Source: Draconibacterium orientale
GTDB taxonomy: Bacteria; Bacteroidota; Bacteroidia; Bacteroidales; JAADGE01
DNA: 39,873 bases
Direction: 5' to 3'
Assembly (NCBI GenBank): GCA_022729995.1
Contig: DZBS01000018.1
Coordinates: forward strand, 1-39,873
Below the pieces are notes generated by a model. It had not been told where the DNA came from. It did not search any database and saw only the letters and a list, made by a program, of their open reading frames with translations. Shown here piece by piece: positions 24,590 through 33,541 of the stretch. The translations under genes were made by a program, and so were the position numbers. Each line of letters starts with the position of its first letter. The stretch's first letter is position 1.

Positions 24590-24603
24590 TATAAACTTTA
24601 TTT

Positions 24604-24969
24604 TTATAATACTTCCGGAGCTAATGAAATTATCTTCATGTTTGTTTTTCTTAATTCTCTGGGCACCGGTCCAAAAACCCGTGTTCCTCTCATTTCTCCT
24701 GCGTTATTAAGCATTACTACTGCATTGTCATCAAATCTGATATAAGATCCGTCGGGTCTTCTTATTTCTTTTTTTGTTCTTACAACTACTGCCTTAGAAA
24801 CTGCTCCTTTTTTAATATCACCGGATGGTAATGCACTTTTTACTGCTACCACCACGGTATCGCCAATTGTAGCGTATTGTTTATTTGTTCCGCCTAAAAC
24901 TCTGATTACCAGAACTTGTTTGGCGCCACTGTTATCGGCAACATTTAATCTGCTCTCTTGCTGTACCAT
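24604..24969 (-). CDS. rplN: 50S ribosomal protein L14
   Basis: The 121-aa L14 forms an intersubunit bridge and binds the silencing factor RsfS in bacteria. It matches along its length: [27 protein letters not shown], the basic loop [25 protein letters not shown], and ending in [12 protein letters not shown]. It lies 2 nt after rpsQ. Confidence 0.98.
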   Translation of the reverse strand: MVQQESRLNVADNSGAKQVLVIRVLGGTNKQYATIGDTVVVAVKSALPSGDIKKGAVSKAVVVRTKKEIRRPDGSYIRFDDNAVVMLNNAGEMRGTRVFGPVPRELRKTNMKIISLAPEVL

Positions 24970-24971
24970 AA

Positions 24972-25229
24972 TTACTTAGCTCTTTCAATGATTTCAACTA
25001 ATCTCCAATTTTTGCTCTTACTCATTGGTCTTGTTTCCATGATTTTAACAGTATCGCCCATTTTACAAGTGTTTTCTTCGTCATGAGCCATATATCGTTT
25101 TGTTTTGGTAACAAATTTACCATAGATAGGGTGCTTGAACTTTCTGTCAACTGCAACAGCAATAGTCTTTTGCATCTTATCGCTAACTACAACCCCTGTT
25201 CTTTCTTTTCTGAGATTTCTTTTTTCCAT
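24972..25229 (-). CDS. rpsQ: 30S ribosomal protein S17
   Basis: The 85-aa S17 is an OB-fold protein that binds the 5' domain of 16S rRNA. The signature [71 protein letters not shown] is spread across the sequence (shown here as continuous conserved segments). It lies between rpmC and rplN. Confidence 0.97.
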   Translation of the reverse strand: MEKRNLRKERTGVVVSDKMQKTIAVAVDRKFKHPIYGKFVTKTKRYMAHDEENTCKMGDTVKIMETRPMSKSKNWRLVEIIERAK

Positions 25230-25243
25230 TTTAGTATCTTATT

Positions 25244-25447
25244 TTAGGCTCTTTCTTCACTTAATTCTCTCTTCCTCAATTCAGTTTTTAATCTAGCAAT
25301 GAATCGTTTTGATTCACTGATTTTGTGCGGATTATCTAAATTGGAAACCTTATGGTTTATCCTTAATCGAACTAAAAGTTTTTTTTCTTCTTCGATTTTT
25401 TCGATAATCTCTTGCGTTGTCAGATCTTTAATTTCAGAGTTTTTCAT
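25244..25447 (-). CDS. rpmC: 50S ribosomal protein L29
   Basis: The 67-aa L29 is a two-helix protein at the tunnel exit, where SRP and trigger factor dock. It has the family pattern: EIKDLTTQEIIEKIEEEKK, then LRINHKVSNLDNPHKISESKRFIARLKTELRKREL. Its start overlaps the rplP stop by one base (TAATG). Confidence 0.97.
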   Translation of the reverse strand: MKNSEIKDLTTQEIIEKIEEEKKLLVRLRINHKVSNLDNPHKISESKRFIARLKTELRKRELSEERA

Positions 25448-25878
25448 TATTCTGCTGTATTTTCTACGTAATCTCTTCTAATTACAAATTTTGTTTTTAC
25501 GGGCATTTTTTGAGCTGCGAGTCTAAGAGCTTCTTTAGCTACTTTTAAAGGTACTCCGTCTGCTTCAAATATAATTCTGCCCGGTGTAACTCTGGCTACA
25601 AACATTTCCGGTTCTCCTTTACCTTTACCCATTCTAACCTCTGCCGGTTTTTTAGATATTGGTTTATCGGGAAATATTCTGATCCAGATTTGTCCTTCTC
25701 TTTTCATGTATCTTGTAACTGCTTGACGTGCAGCTTCAATTTGTCTTCCGTTAACCCAAGTCGTGTCAAGAGACTTTATTGCAAATGAACCGAATGCTAT
25801 TGTATTTCCTTGATTGGAATTACCTTTCATTCGTCCTTTTTGCTGCTTTCTGAATTTAGTTCTTTTGGGCTGTAACAT
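25447..25878 (-). CDS. rplP: 50S ribosomal protein L16
   Basis: The 143-aa L16 organises the A-tRNA site of the 50S subunit. It begins [19 protein letters not shown] and has [43 protein letters not shown], including the Arg (RYMKR region) that is the hydroxylation site in E. coli. Overlaps rpmC by one base. Confidence 0.98.
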   Translation of the reverse strand: MLQPKRTKFRKQQKGRMKGNSNQGNTIAFGSFAIKSLDTTWVNGRQIEAARQAVTRYMKREGQIWIRIFPDKPISKKPAEVRMGKGKGEPEMFVARVTPGRIIFEADGVPLKVAKEALRLAAQKMPVKTKFVIRRDYVENTAE

Positions 25879-25911
25879 TTTTCTAAAATTTCAAATGCGA
25901 TTAATAATTAA

Positions 25912-26631
25912 TTATTTTCTTTTTCTTCTGTTTGGGTTACCGCCTTGTGGACGTGAACTTACAGGTTTTCTTTTCTTTTTATTAAAGTCGGGGCTTAAAT
26001 CTTGTTTTCCAAATTTTTCTCCTCTGCATATCCAAACTTTAATTCCAAGAAGTCCAACTTTTGTAAGTGCTTCAGCATGGTTATAGTCGATGTCTGCTCT
26101 TAGTGTATGAAGCGGAGTTCTTCCTTCTTTATACATTTCGGATCTTGCCATTTCAGCTCCGTTTAATCGACCTGAAACCATAACTTTAATCCCTTCTGCA
26201 CCCATTCTCATTGTAGAAGCAATTGCCATTCTTACGGCTCTTCTGTATGCAATGTTTCCTTCAACTTGTCTTGCTATGTTTTCAGAAACAATAACGGCGT
26301 CTAATTCAGGTTTTTTTATCTCAAAAATATTTATTTGAATATCTTTTCCTGTAATCTTTTTTAATTCTTCTCTTAATTTATCGACTTCTTGACCGCCTTT
26401 TCCGATTATTATTCCGGGACGTGAAGTTGTGATTGTAACGGTTACTAATTTAAGAGTTCTTTCGATTATTATTTTAGAGATACCTGCTTTTATTAAACGA
26501 GTTTTAAGGTATTTTCGAATTTGGAAATCTTCTTTAATTTTTTGTGCGAATTTTCTTCCACCATACCAATTCGAGTCCCAACCTCTAATAATGCCTAATC
26601 TGTTACTGATCGGATTTGTCTTTTGTCCCAT
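25912..26631 (-). CDS. rpsC: 30S ribosomal protein S3
   Basis: The 239-aa S3 forms the mRNA entry tunnel with S4 and S5. The KH domain includes [25 protein letters not shown], and the C-terminal domain includes [50 protein letters not shown]. It ends with a Lys/Arg-rich tail ([22 protein letters not shown]). The start overlaps the stop of rplV by one base. Confidence 0.98.
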   Translation of the reverse strand: MGQKTNPISNRLGIIRGWDSNWYGGRKFAQKIKEDFQIRKYLKTRLIKAGISKIIIERTLKLVTVTITTSRPGIIIGKGGQEVDKLREELKKITGKDIQINIFEIKKPELDAVIVSENIARQVEGNIAYRRAVRMAIASTMRMGAEGIKVMVSGRLNGAEMARSEMYKEGRTPLHTLRADIDYNHAEALTKVGLLGIKVWICRGEKFGKQDLSPDFNKKKRKPVSSRPQGGNPNRRKRK

Positions 26632-27032
26632 TATCTAATTTCTTTACTGTCAATATATAAAGTTACATGATTCGAACGCTTTCTGATTCTGTGAGCTCTT
26701 CCTTGTGGTGCCGGTCTATATCTTTTTAACATTCCGGCTGCGTCAACTTGAACTGTTTTTACTATCAGATTATGTTCTTCCGGTCTTTTACCGTCATTTT
26801 TGGCTTCCCAATTTGATAATGCAGATTTTAAGAGTTTTTCCATTTTAATGGAAGCTTCTTTTGAACTGAATTTCAATATATCGAGAGCTTTTAATACATC
26901 TACACCTCTAATCATGTCAGCAACGAGTCTCATTTTTCTGGGAGACGTCGGACAATTTCTCATTATTGCAAAATATTGTCCTTTGTTTGCTTCTTTGATA
27001 CTTTCGGCTCTTAGTTTTTTACGTGCACCCAT
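26631..27032 (-). CDS. rplV: 50S ribosomal protein L22
   Basis: The 133-aa L22 has a globular part on the surface and a hairpin into the exit tunnel. The core signature [28 protein letters not shown] is followed by the hairpin with [27 protein letters not shown]. Its end overlaps rpsC by one base. Confidence 0.98.
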   Translation of the reverse strand: MGARKKLRAESIKEANKGQYFAIMRNCPTSPRKMRLVADMIRGVDVLKALDILKFSSKEASIKMEKLLKSALSNWEAKNDGKRPEEHNLIVKTVQVDAAGMLKRYRPAPQGRAHRIRKRSNHVTLYIDSKEIR

Positions 27033-27038
27033 TGCTTT

Positions 27039-27311
27039 CTATTTTTTCTTTTTGTTATCTTTATGGCCTCTGTATGTTCTTGTAGGAGAAAATTCTCCTA
27101 ATCTATGGCCTACCATATTTTCAGTAACATAAACAGGTATAAACTTGTTTCCGTTATGTACAGCCAGTGTATGTCCTACAAATTCCGGAGAAATCATTGA
27201 ACGTCTTGCCCAAGTCTTAATAACTTGTTTTTTTCCTGACTCAGTCATGCTTACTACTTTTCGGTCCAACTTAAAGTCAATGTATGGACCTTTTTTGAGT
27301 GATCTGCTCAT
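27039..27311 (-). CDS. rpsS: 30S ribosomal protein S19
   Basis: The 90-aa S19 pairs with S13 in the 30S head. It starts [15 protein letters not shown] and contains [47 protein letters not shown]. It ends in a Lys cluster. It is located between rplB and rplV as usual. Confidence 0.98.
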   Translation of the reverse strand: MSRSLKKGPYIDFKLDRKVVSMTESGKKQVIKTWARRSMISPEFVGHTLAVHNGNKFIPVYVTENMVGHRLGEFSPTRTYRGHKDNKKKK

Positions 27312-27321
27312 ATGTCAACGA

Positions 27322-28158
27322 TTATTTTTTACGTTTTTTATTCTTTCTTCTTTCGAGGATATATTTATCGGATGCTTTAACTTTTCTTGTTCTGTATCCT
27401 TTTGATAATAATCCTTTTCTTGATCTTGGATGTCCGCCTGATGATTTTCCTTCACCGCCACCCATTGGGTGATCTACGGGATTCATAACAACACCTCTAA
27501 CTCTCGGTCTTCTTCCTAACCATCTTGATCTTCCTGCTTTTCCTGATCTTTCAAGAGCATGATCGGAGTTTGAAACTGTTCCGATTGTTGCTTTACATGT
27601 AATAAGAATTTTTCTTATTTCACCTGAAGGCATTTTAATTATAACATAATTACCTTCTCTGGATATAAGTTGGGCGTAAGTTCCTGCACTTCTGGCAATT
27701 TCTGCACCTTTTCCGGGTTGCATTTCAATTGCATGTATTACAGTTCCAAGTGGTATTTCAGATAAGAATAATGTGTTACCGATTTCCGGAGCAATTCCGG
27801 TTCCTGAAAGTAATTCTTGACCTATTTGTAATCCGTTTGGTGCAATTATATATCTTTTTTCTCCATCAGCATAGAAAAGCAATGCAATTCTTGCCGAACG
27901 ATTTGGATCATACTCAATAGTTTTTACTATTGCAGGGATTAAATCTTTATCTCTTTTAAAATCGATAGCTCTGTAACTTTGTTTATGACCACCGCCGATA
28001 TAGCGCATCGTCATTCTTCCTTGATTATTTCTTCCTCCTGATTTTGCTTTTCCTGTCATCAAAGATTTTTCGGGTTTTGAAGCTGAAATTTCTTCAAAAC
28101 TGCTTGCTATCTTATGTCTCTGTCCGGGTGTTACCGGTTTTATCTTTTTTACTGCCAT
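27322..28158 (-). CDS. rplB: 50S ribosomal protein L2
   Basis: The 278-aa L2 is required for subunit joining and lies close to the peptidyl transferase centre. It includes [22 protein letters not shown] near the N-terminus and [23 protein letters not shown] near the C-terminus, with the conserved His in NPVDHP. Length is normal. Confidence 0.98.
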   Translation of the reverse strand: MAVKKIKPVTPGQRHKIASSFEEISASKPEKSLMTGKAKSGGRNNQGRMTMRYIGGGHKQSYRAIDFKRDKDLIPAIVKTIEYDPNRSARIALLFYADGEKRYIIAPNGLQIGQELLSGTGIAPEIGNTLFLSEIPLGTVIHAIEMQPGKGAEIARSAGTYAQLISREGNYVIIKMPSGEIRKILITCKATIGTVSNSDHALERSGKAGRSRWLGRRPRVRGVVMNPVDHPMGGGEGKSSGGHPRSRKGLLSKGYRTRKVKASDKYILERRKNKKRKK

Positions 28159-28164
28159 TTTACT

Positions 28165-28455
28165 TTAAATATTGCTGTAAAAATCTATTGAATCGCCCTT
28201 AGCTAAAGTTATTATTGCTTTTTTGTAAGAACTTGTTCTTCCTCTTACAACTCCGCCTCTTGTAAATCTTGATCTTGATTTACCTCCGTAACGCATTGTG
28301 TTAACTTCGTCAACACTTACGTTATATAGCTCTTCAACAGCTTTTTTAATTTCTATTTTATTGGCGCTTTTTTCGACTATAAAACCAACACGGTTTAACT
28401 TTTCGGTTAATCCGGTCATTTTTTCGGTTATTATCGGTTCTATCAAAATGCTCAT
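28165..28455 (-). CDS. rplW: 50S ribosomal protein L23
   Basis: The 96-aa L23 is the docking site for trigger factor and SRP at the tunnel exit. It has EPIITEKMTGLTEKLNRVGFIVEKSANKIEIKKAVEELYNVSVDEVNTMRYGGKSR and the basic segment SRFTRGGVVRGRTSSYKKA. It is shorter than some homologues but complete. Confidence 0.97.
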   Translation of the reverse strand: MSILIEPIITEKMTGLTEKLNRVGFIVEKSANKIEIKKAVEELYNVSVDEVNTMRYGGKSRSRFTRGGVVRGRTSSYKKAIITLAKGDSIDFYSNI

Positions 28456-28462
28456 AGCTTTA

Positions 28463-29101
28463 TTATTCTTTAATTAGTCCGAAAGTTTGATTAATTACGT
28501 CAATTGAACTCTCTGTTAACACCAACATTGATGCGTTCATAACGCTATAAGTGTTTAATTCTGAAACCGTTAACACTTTAGAGTCTTTTAAATTTCGGGC
28601 TGACAAATATATATTATTATTTTTATTTGCTAAAACTAAAACAGACTTTTTATCAACAATTTTCAAATTATTTTTAATATTGATAAAGTCTTTTGTTTTA
28701 GGTGCCTGAAAATCAAAGTCTTCAACAATAATAATATTATTATTTAAAGCTTTGTATGTTAATGCGGATTTACGAGCTAATTGTTTTACTTTTTTATTAA
28801 GTTTAAAGTCGTAAGTTCTGGGTCTTGGACCGAATACTCTTCCACCACCTCTGAACAAAGGATTTTTTCTGCTGCCGGCTCGGGCAGTTCCTGTTCCTTT
28901 TTGTTTTTTCAATTTTACGGTACTGTAGGCTACTTCACTTTTTTCTTTGGCCTTATGTGTTCCTTGTCTTTTATTTGCTAAATGTTGTTTTACATCTAAA
29001 TAAATAACATGGTTATTTGGTTCAATTCCAAAGACTCCTTCATCAAGTGTTATTTTTCTGCCTGTATCCACTCCTGATATGTTTAATACGCTAAGTTCCA
29101 T
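28463..29101 (-). CDS. rplD: 50S ribosomal protein L4
   Basis: The 212-aa L4 sends an extended loop into the exit tunnel and, in E. coli, represses its own operon. The loop is seen as [42 protein letters not shown]. Its start codon overlaps the rplC stop by one base. There is no long leader before rpsJ that could carry an L4-type attenuator. Confidence 0.98.
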   Translation of the reverse strand: MELSVLNISGVDTGRKITLDEGVFGIEPNNHVIYLDVKQHLANKRQGTHKAKEKSEVAYSTVKLKKQKGTGTARAGSRKNPLFRGGGRVFGPRPRTYDFKLNKKVKQLARKSALTYKALNNNIIIVEDFDFQAPKTKDFINIKNNLKIVDKKSVLVLANKNNNIYLSARNLKDSKVLTVSELNTYSVMNASMLVLTESSIDVINQTFGLIKE

Positions 29102-29718
29102 TATTTTTCAATTATTATGTATGAACCTTTTGCTCCGGGTACTGAACCTTTAACAACTATTAAATTTTGTTCCGGAATTAGTTTTAATATTTCCAAATTA
29201 AATATTTTCACTTGGTCTCCTCCTGTTCTTCCTGCCATTCTCATTCCTTTAAATACTCTTGAAGGATATGATGATGCTCCTAATGAACCCGGCGCTCTTA
29301 ATCTGTTGTGTTGTCCGTGAGTTTGACCTCCAACACCTTGAAAACCGTGTCTTTTTACAACTCCTTGGAATCCCTTCCCTTTGGAAGTTCCTGTAATGTC
29401 TACGAAACTTATATCGTTAAAGATATCAACAGTTACGCTGTCTCCTAATTTAAAATCTCGAACATAATCTGAAAATTCGACGATTTTTCTTTTTGGAGTT
29501 GAGTTGGCTTTTTTGAAATGTCCTCTTTCTGCTGCGTTTGTTCTTTTTTGTTTTTTGTCTTCGTACGCAATCTGAAGGGCATTATAGCCATCTTTTTCAA
29601 CTGTTTTTACTTGAGTAACGACACAAGGTCCGGCCTCTAAAACAGTGCATGGAATGTTTTTTCCCTCGGCACTGAAAATTGATGTCATTCCAATTTTTTT
29701 ACCTATTATTCCGGCCAT
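29101..29718 (-). CDS. rplC: 50S ribosomal protein L3
   Basis: The 205-aa L3 binds 23S rRNA early and reaches toward the peptidyl transferase centre. The signature [23 protein letters not shown] is followed by [34 protein letters not shown]. It overlaps rplD by one base. Confidence 0.98.
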   Translation of the reverse strand: MAGIIGKKIGMTSIFSAEGKNIPCTVLEAGPCVVTQVKTVEKDGYNALQIAYEDKKQKRTNAAERGHFKKANSTPKRKIVEFSDYVRDFKLGDSVTVDIFNDISFVDITGTSKGKGFQGVVKRHGFQGVGGQTHGQHNRLRAPGSLGASSYPSRVFKGMRMAGRTGGDQVKIFNLEILKLIPEQNLIVVKGSVPGAKGSYIIIEK

Positions 29719-29745
29719 TTTATTAAATGTTACTTGTTAAAAAAA

Positions 29746-30051
29746 TTACACTTTTATTTCTACTTCTACACCGCTCGGCAATTCTAATTTCATTAAAGCG
29801 TCAACTGTTTTAGGTGTTGAGCTGTAAATATCTATTAGTCTTTTGAATGATGATACTTGAAATTGTTCTCTTGCTTTTTTGTTTACAAAAGGTGATTTCA
29901 ATACTGTAAAAACTCTTTTACGAGTAGGTAACGGTATTGGACCGCTAACAACTGCACCTGTAGCTTTTACTGTCTTTACGATTTTTTCGGCTGAATTATC
30001 AACCAAATTATGATCGTAGGATTTTAGCTTTATACGAATCTTTTGAGCCAT
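29746..30051 (-). CDS. rpsJ: 30S ribosomal protein S10
   Basis: The 101-aa S10 (NusE) is part of the 30S head and also joins NusB in antitermination. It is highly conserved: [61 protein letters not shown]. It begins only 25 nt after fusA, so the S10 operon has no evident promoter of its own. Confidence 0.98.
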   Translation of the reverse strand: MAQKIRIKLKSYDHNLVDNSAEKIVKTVKATGAVVSGPIPLPTRKRVFTVLKSPFVNKKAREQFQVSSFKRLIDIYSSTPKTVDALMKLELPSGVEVEIKV

Positions 30052-30076
30052 TTAAAAAACTTGATTATATTCGTTA

Positions 30077-32179
30077 TTAAATATTATTTCCTGTTACACT
30101 GCTAATTATTTCAGCAGCTATTTTTTCAGTTACTTCTTCATAATGTGAAAATTCCATTGTAGAAGTTGCTCTTCCCGAACTTAATGTTCTAAGAATTGTA
30201 ACGTAACCAAACATTTCCGATAACGGAACTGATGCTTTTATTGCTTTTACATTTAATTTATCTGATGCTCCCGATATTCTTCCTCGTCTTCTGTTAAGAT
30301 CGGAAATAACGTCACCCATATTTGCTTCGGGAGTTAAAACTTCAACATTCATTATTGGTTCCATAATTACGGCACCGGCTTTTTTAGCTGCATCTTTAAA
30401 TGCTATTGAAGCTGCAATTTCGAAAGAAAGTGCATCAGAATCTACATCATGATAAGAACCGTCTATTAAGGTAATTTTTAAACTTTCTGTTGGAAATCCG
30501 GCCAAAGGACCATTTTTCATTGCGTTTGTAAATCCTTTTATTATTGCAGGAATATATTCTTTTGGAATTACGCCGCCTTTTGTTGCATCTATAAATTGAA
30601 GTCCTTTTAATCCTTCATCAATTGGTCCGAGTTTAATGCTTATATCGGCAAATTTACCTCTACCTCCGGATTGTTTTTTAAACACTTCTCTATGGGTAAC
30701 TTCAATTTTAACTGCCTCTTTATATGCAACTTGTGGTCGTCCTTGATTACATTCAACATTAAATTCTCTGAAAAGTCTGTCGATTAGAATTTCTAAGTGC
30801 AATTCTCCCATTCCTGAGATAATTGTTTGTCCTGAATTTTCGTCGATTTTAACTTTGAAAGTTGGATCTTCTTCTGCTAATTTGTTAAGTGCAATTCCTA
30901 ATTTGTCTAAATCTTTTTTTGTTTTAGGTTCGATTGAAATTCCTATAACAGGTTCAGGGAATTTGATTGTTTCAAGAATTATTTGTTTGTTTTCTACAGT
31001 GAGTGTATCTCCTGTGATAACGTCTTTAAAACCTACTACTCCGCAAATATCGCCGGCAGAAACTGATTCAATCATGTTTTGCTTATTGGCGTGCATTTGA
31101 TATATGTGAGATATTCTAACTTTTTGTTTTGTACGAGGATTATATACCTGAGATCCTGATTCAAGAGTTCCTGAATAAACTCTAACGTAGGCAAGTCTTC
31201 CCACAAATCTGTCGGTACTTATTTTAAATACCAGTGCAGATAAAGGTTCTTCGGCATCAGCTTTTCTTGTAACGATTTCATCATTTTTAGGATTAATTCC
31301 TTCAACAAACGGTCTATCTAAAGGGCTTGGTAAAAACTGAACTATTCCGTCAAGTAAATGTTGAACTCCTTTATTTTTGAATGCAGAACCGCACATAACG
31401 GGAATTATTCTTCTATCTACAACAGCTTTTCTTGTTGCAGCCATAAATTCTTCAACAGAGATTGAGTCTCTGTCTTCAAAAAATCTTTCAAGCATGTTTT
31501 CGTCTTGTTCTACGATAGCTTCAATTAGTTTTTCTCTCCATTCTTCAACTTCTGCTTCCATTTCTTGAGGAATTGGAACGAAGCCGTAATTTACGCCAAG
31601 TTTGTCGTCTTCTGTCCAAAGTACAGCTTTTCTTTGAACTAAATCAATAAAGCCTTTAAAATTCTCTTCGGCTCCTATGGGAATTTGAATTGGAATAGCG
31701 TTTGCTCCAAGTCTTTCATTAATTTGTTCAACTACTGCAAAAAAATCCGCCCCTGCTCTATCCATTTTGTTGATAAAAGCGATTCTCGGGACATTATATT
31801 TATCAGCTTGTCTCCAAACTGTTTCAGATTGTGGTTCAACACCGCCGACTGCGCAAAAAACTGCAACGGCACCATCTAAAACCCTGAGAGAACGTTCAAC
31901 TTCAACAGTAAAATCAACGTGTCCGGGAGTATCGATTATATTTATTTTAAAGTCTTCATCTTGGAATTTCCAATATGTAGTGGTTGCAGCAGAAGTAATT
32001 GTAATACCTCTTTCTTGTTCTTGCTCCATCCAATCCATGGTTGCAGCTCCATCATGAACCTCACCTATTTTGTAATTCACTCCCGTGTAAAACAAAACAC
32101 GCTCGGTTGTTGTTGTCTTTCCGGCATCAATGTGTGCCATGATGCCAATGTTTCTTGTATGTTTTAAATCTGTTGCCAT
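30077..32179 (-). CDS. fusA: elongation factor G (canonical)
   Basis: The 700-aa translocase moves tRNAs and mRNA after peptide bond formation. All G motifs are canonical: AHIDAGKTT (G1), [11 protein letters not shown] (switch I), DTPGHVDF with the catalytic His (G3), and NKMDR (G4). Domain IV includes [12 protein letters not shown] and [14 protein letters not shown] with the tip His. This is the housekeeping copy. A diverged second EF-G gene lies at 33542-35698. Confidence 0.99.
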   Translation of the reverse strand: MATDLKHTRNIGIMAHIDAGKTTTTERVLFYTGVNYKIGEVHDGAATMDWMEQEQERGITITSAATTTYWKFQDEDFKINIIDTPGHVDFTVEVERSLRVLDGAVAVFCAVGGVEPQSETVWRQADKYNVPRIAFINKMDRAGADFFAVVEQINERLGANAIPIQIPIGAEENFKGFIDLVQRKAVLWTEDDKLGVNYGFVPIPQEMEAEVEEWREKLIEAIVEQDENMLERFFEDRDSISVEEFMAATRKAVVDRRIIPVMCGSAFKNKGVQHLLDGIVQFLPSPLDRPFVEGINPKNDEIVTRKADAEEPLSALVFKISTDRFVGRLAYVRVYSGTLESGSQVYNPRTKQKVRISHIYQMHANKQNMIESVSAGDICGVVGFKDVITGDTLTVENKQIILETIKFPEPVIGISIEPKTKKDLDKLGIALNKLAEEDPTFKVKIDENSGQTIISGMGELHLEILIDRLFREFNVECNQGRPQVAYKEAVKIEVTHREVFKKQSGGRGKFADISIKLGPIDEGLKGLQFIDATKGGVIPKEYIPAIIKGFTNAMKNGPLAGFPTESLKITLIDGSYHDVDSDALSFEIAASIAFKDAAKKAGAVIMEPIMNVEVLTPEANMGDVISDLNRRRGRISGASDKLNVKAIKASVPLSEMFGYVTILRTLSSGRATSTMEFSHYEEVTEKIAAEIISSVTGNNI

Positions 32180-32187
32180 TTTAATTT

Positions 32188-32664
32188 TTAGAACCTAAAG
32201 TGTGCAAAAGCTTTGTTTGCTTCTGCCATTCTGTGCATATCTTCTTTTCTTTTAAATGCTCCGCCTTCTTCGTTGTATGCATCTAATATTTCACTTGCTA
32301 ATTTTTCGCTCATTGATTTACCTTTTCTGTTGCGAGCATAAGAAATAAGATTTTTCATGCAAACAGAAACTTTTCTGTCTGCTCTTATTTCCATTGGAAC
32401 TTGGAATGTTGCTCCGCCTACTCTTCTGCTTTTAACTTCAACGTGTGGAGTTACATTTTCAAGTGCTTTTTTCCAAATTTCAAGGTTTGTTCCTTCTATG
32501 TCTTTTTTACGTAGTTCAACTATTTCAAGTGCTCCGTAAAAAATATTGAAAGAAGTAGTTTTTTTTCCGTTAAGCATCAAATTATTTACAAATTGTGTAA
32601 CTAATTTGTCGTTAAATTTTGAATCGGGAGTAATTTCTCTCTTTTTTGATCTAGCTTTTCTCAT
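32188..32664 (-). CDS. rpsG: 30S ribosomal protein S7
   Basis: The 158-aa S7 nucleates the 30S head and lies near the E-site tRNA. It has the conserved [28 protein letters not shown] and [29 protein letters not shown], with [26 protein letters not shown] at the end. It lies between rpsL and fusA with short gaps. Confidence 0.98.
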   Translation of the reverse strand: MRKARSKKREITPDSKFNDKLVTQFVNNLMLNGKKTTSFNIFYGALEIVELRKKDIEGTNLEIWKKALENVTPHVEVKSRRVGGATFQVPMEIRADRKVSVCMKNLISYARNRKGKSMSEKLASEILDAYNEEGGAFKRKEDMHRMAEANKAFAHFRF

Positions 32665-32683
32665 GTTTTTAAAAAATCAATGA

Positions 32684-33061
32684 TTATTTTTTCTTTGGAG
32701 TTTTTGTACCGTATTTTGAGCGTCTTTGAGTTCTGCCGTCAACTCCTTGAGTATCCAATGTTCCTCTTATAATGTGATATCTAACACCCGGTAAATCTTT
32801 AACTCTTCCGCCTCTAACCAACACTATAGAGTGTTCTTGCAGATTATGTCCTTCTCCCGGAATGTATGCATTTATTTCTTTTCCGTTTGTTAATCTTACT
32901 CTGGCAACTTTTCTCATTGCAGAGTTAGGTTTTTTAGGAGTTGTTGTATAAACTCTCACGCATACTCCTCGTCTTTGAGGGCATGAATCTAATGCAGGAG
33001 ATTTACTTTTTACTTCGATGCTCTTGCGTCCTTTTCTTACTAATTGTTGAATTGTAGGCAT
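32684..33061 (-). CDS. rpsL: 30S ribosomal protein S12
   Basis: The 125-aa S12 lies at the decoding centre and controls fidelity. [10 protein letters not shown] and [12 protein letters not shown] are both present. The two Lys residues usually changed in streptomycin-resistant strains (Lys43 and Lys88, counted with Met) are wild type, as is Asp89, the usual methylthiolation site. It is the first gene of the 32-gene array and its ATG lies about 37 nt after a promoter box. Confidence 0.99.
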   Translation of the reverse strand: MPTIQQLVRKGRKSIEVKSKSPALDSCPQRRGVCVRVYTTTPKKPNSAMRKVARVRLTNGKEINAYIPGEGHNLQEHSIVLVRGGRVKDLPGVRYHIIRGTLDTQGVDGRTQRRSKYGTKTPKKK

Positions 33062-33097
33062 ATATTATATTAAAATATTTTAGTTATTTTCGGCTTG

Positions 33098-33127
33098 CAA
33101 AGGTAAAATTATTTTAATTCAATCCAA
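33098..33127 (-). promoter_or_regulatory. promoter P1 of the ribosomal superoperon
   Basis: On the minus strand TTG, 19 nt, then TACCTTTG: both boxes and their spacing match the Bacteroidetes sigma-A consensus TTTG-N19-TAnnTTTG. The -7 box is at 33098-33105. Transcription would start about 25-30 nt before rpsL. Confidence 0.75.
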
Positions 33128-33241
33128 CTCTTTTAAAAATAATTTTAAAAAAAAATCATCTTTTTTATTGTTACTAAAAGTATTGATGACTTTTTATTAA
33201 TTTTAAAAGGCTTATTGAATGCTTCCGAATTATTAAGAGTG

Positions 33242-33249
33242 CAAAGTTA
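33242..33249 (-). promoter_or_regulatory. possible second promoter P2 of the ribosomal superoperon
   Basis: The minus-strand box TAACTTTG matches TAnnTTTG. No clear -33 TTG is found at the right distance. It lies about 140 nt upstream of P1. Confidence 0.35.
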
Positions 33250-33460
33250 ATTTATTTTATTGAAATATAAAGTTAATAAATCCTTATTCCACAGTTTTTT
33301 TTTAATTTTAATATCACATATTTTAATTTTGTAATACATTATATAAGGTGTAATAAATATTGCATTTTATGCTTTATAAATACGACTATTGAATTTAAAT
33401 AATTATTTTACAGTGTTATATTGAGAAAATATGATTTATAACATAAAACATATTATACTA

Positions 33461-33490
33461 TTGAATGTTATGTTTTTTTTTTTATTTTTG
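33461..33490 (+). promoter_or_regulatory. promoter of the EF-G2 gene
   Basis: TTG at 33461-33463, 19 nt, then TATTTTTG at 33483-33490. Both boxes and spacing fit the Bacteroidetes consensus. The leader would be about 45 nt. Confidence 0.75.
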
Positions 33491-33541
33491 CATGCTACAT
33501 TAATTTCTAGCGAATAAAAATCACATTCAAAATCATATAAA

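Larger units (their letters stand above)
33062..33541. other. 480-nt divergent intergenic region
   Basis: This is the only stretch over 300 bases without a gene. It is very AT-rich and separates the ribosomal superoperon from the second EF-G gene. It holds a strong promoter toward rpsL near 33098-33127, a second weaker minus-strand box at 33242, and a strong promoter toward the EF-G2 gene at 33461-33490. I saw no RNA gene, no open frame with support and no clear riboswitch. Confidence 0.7.
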
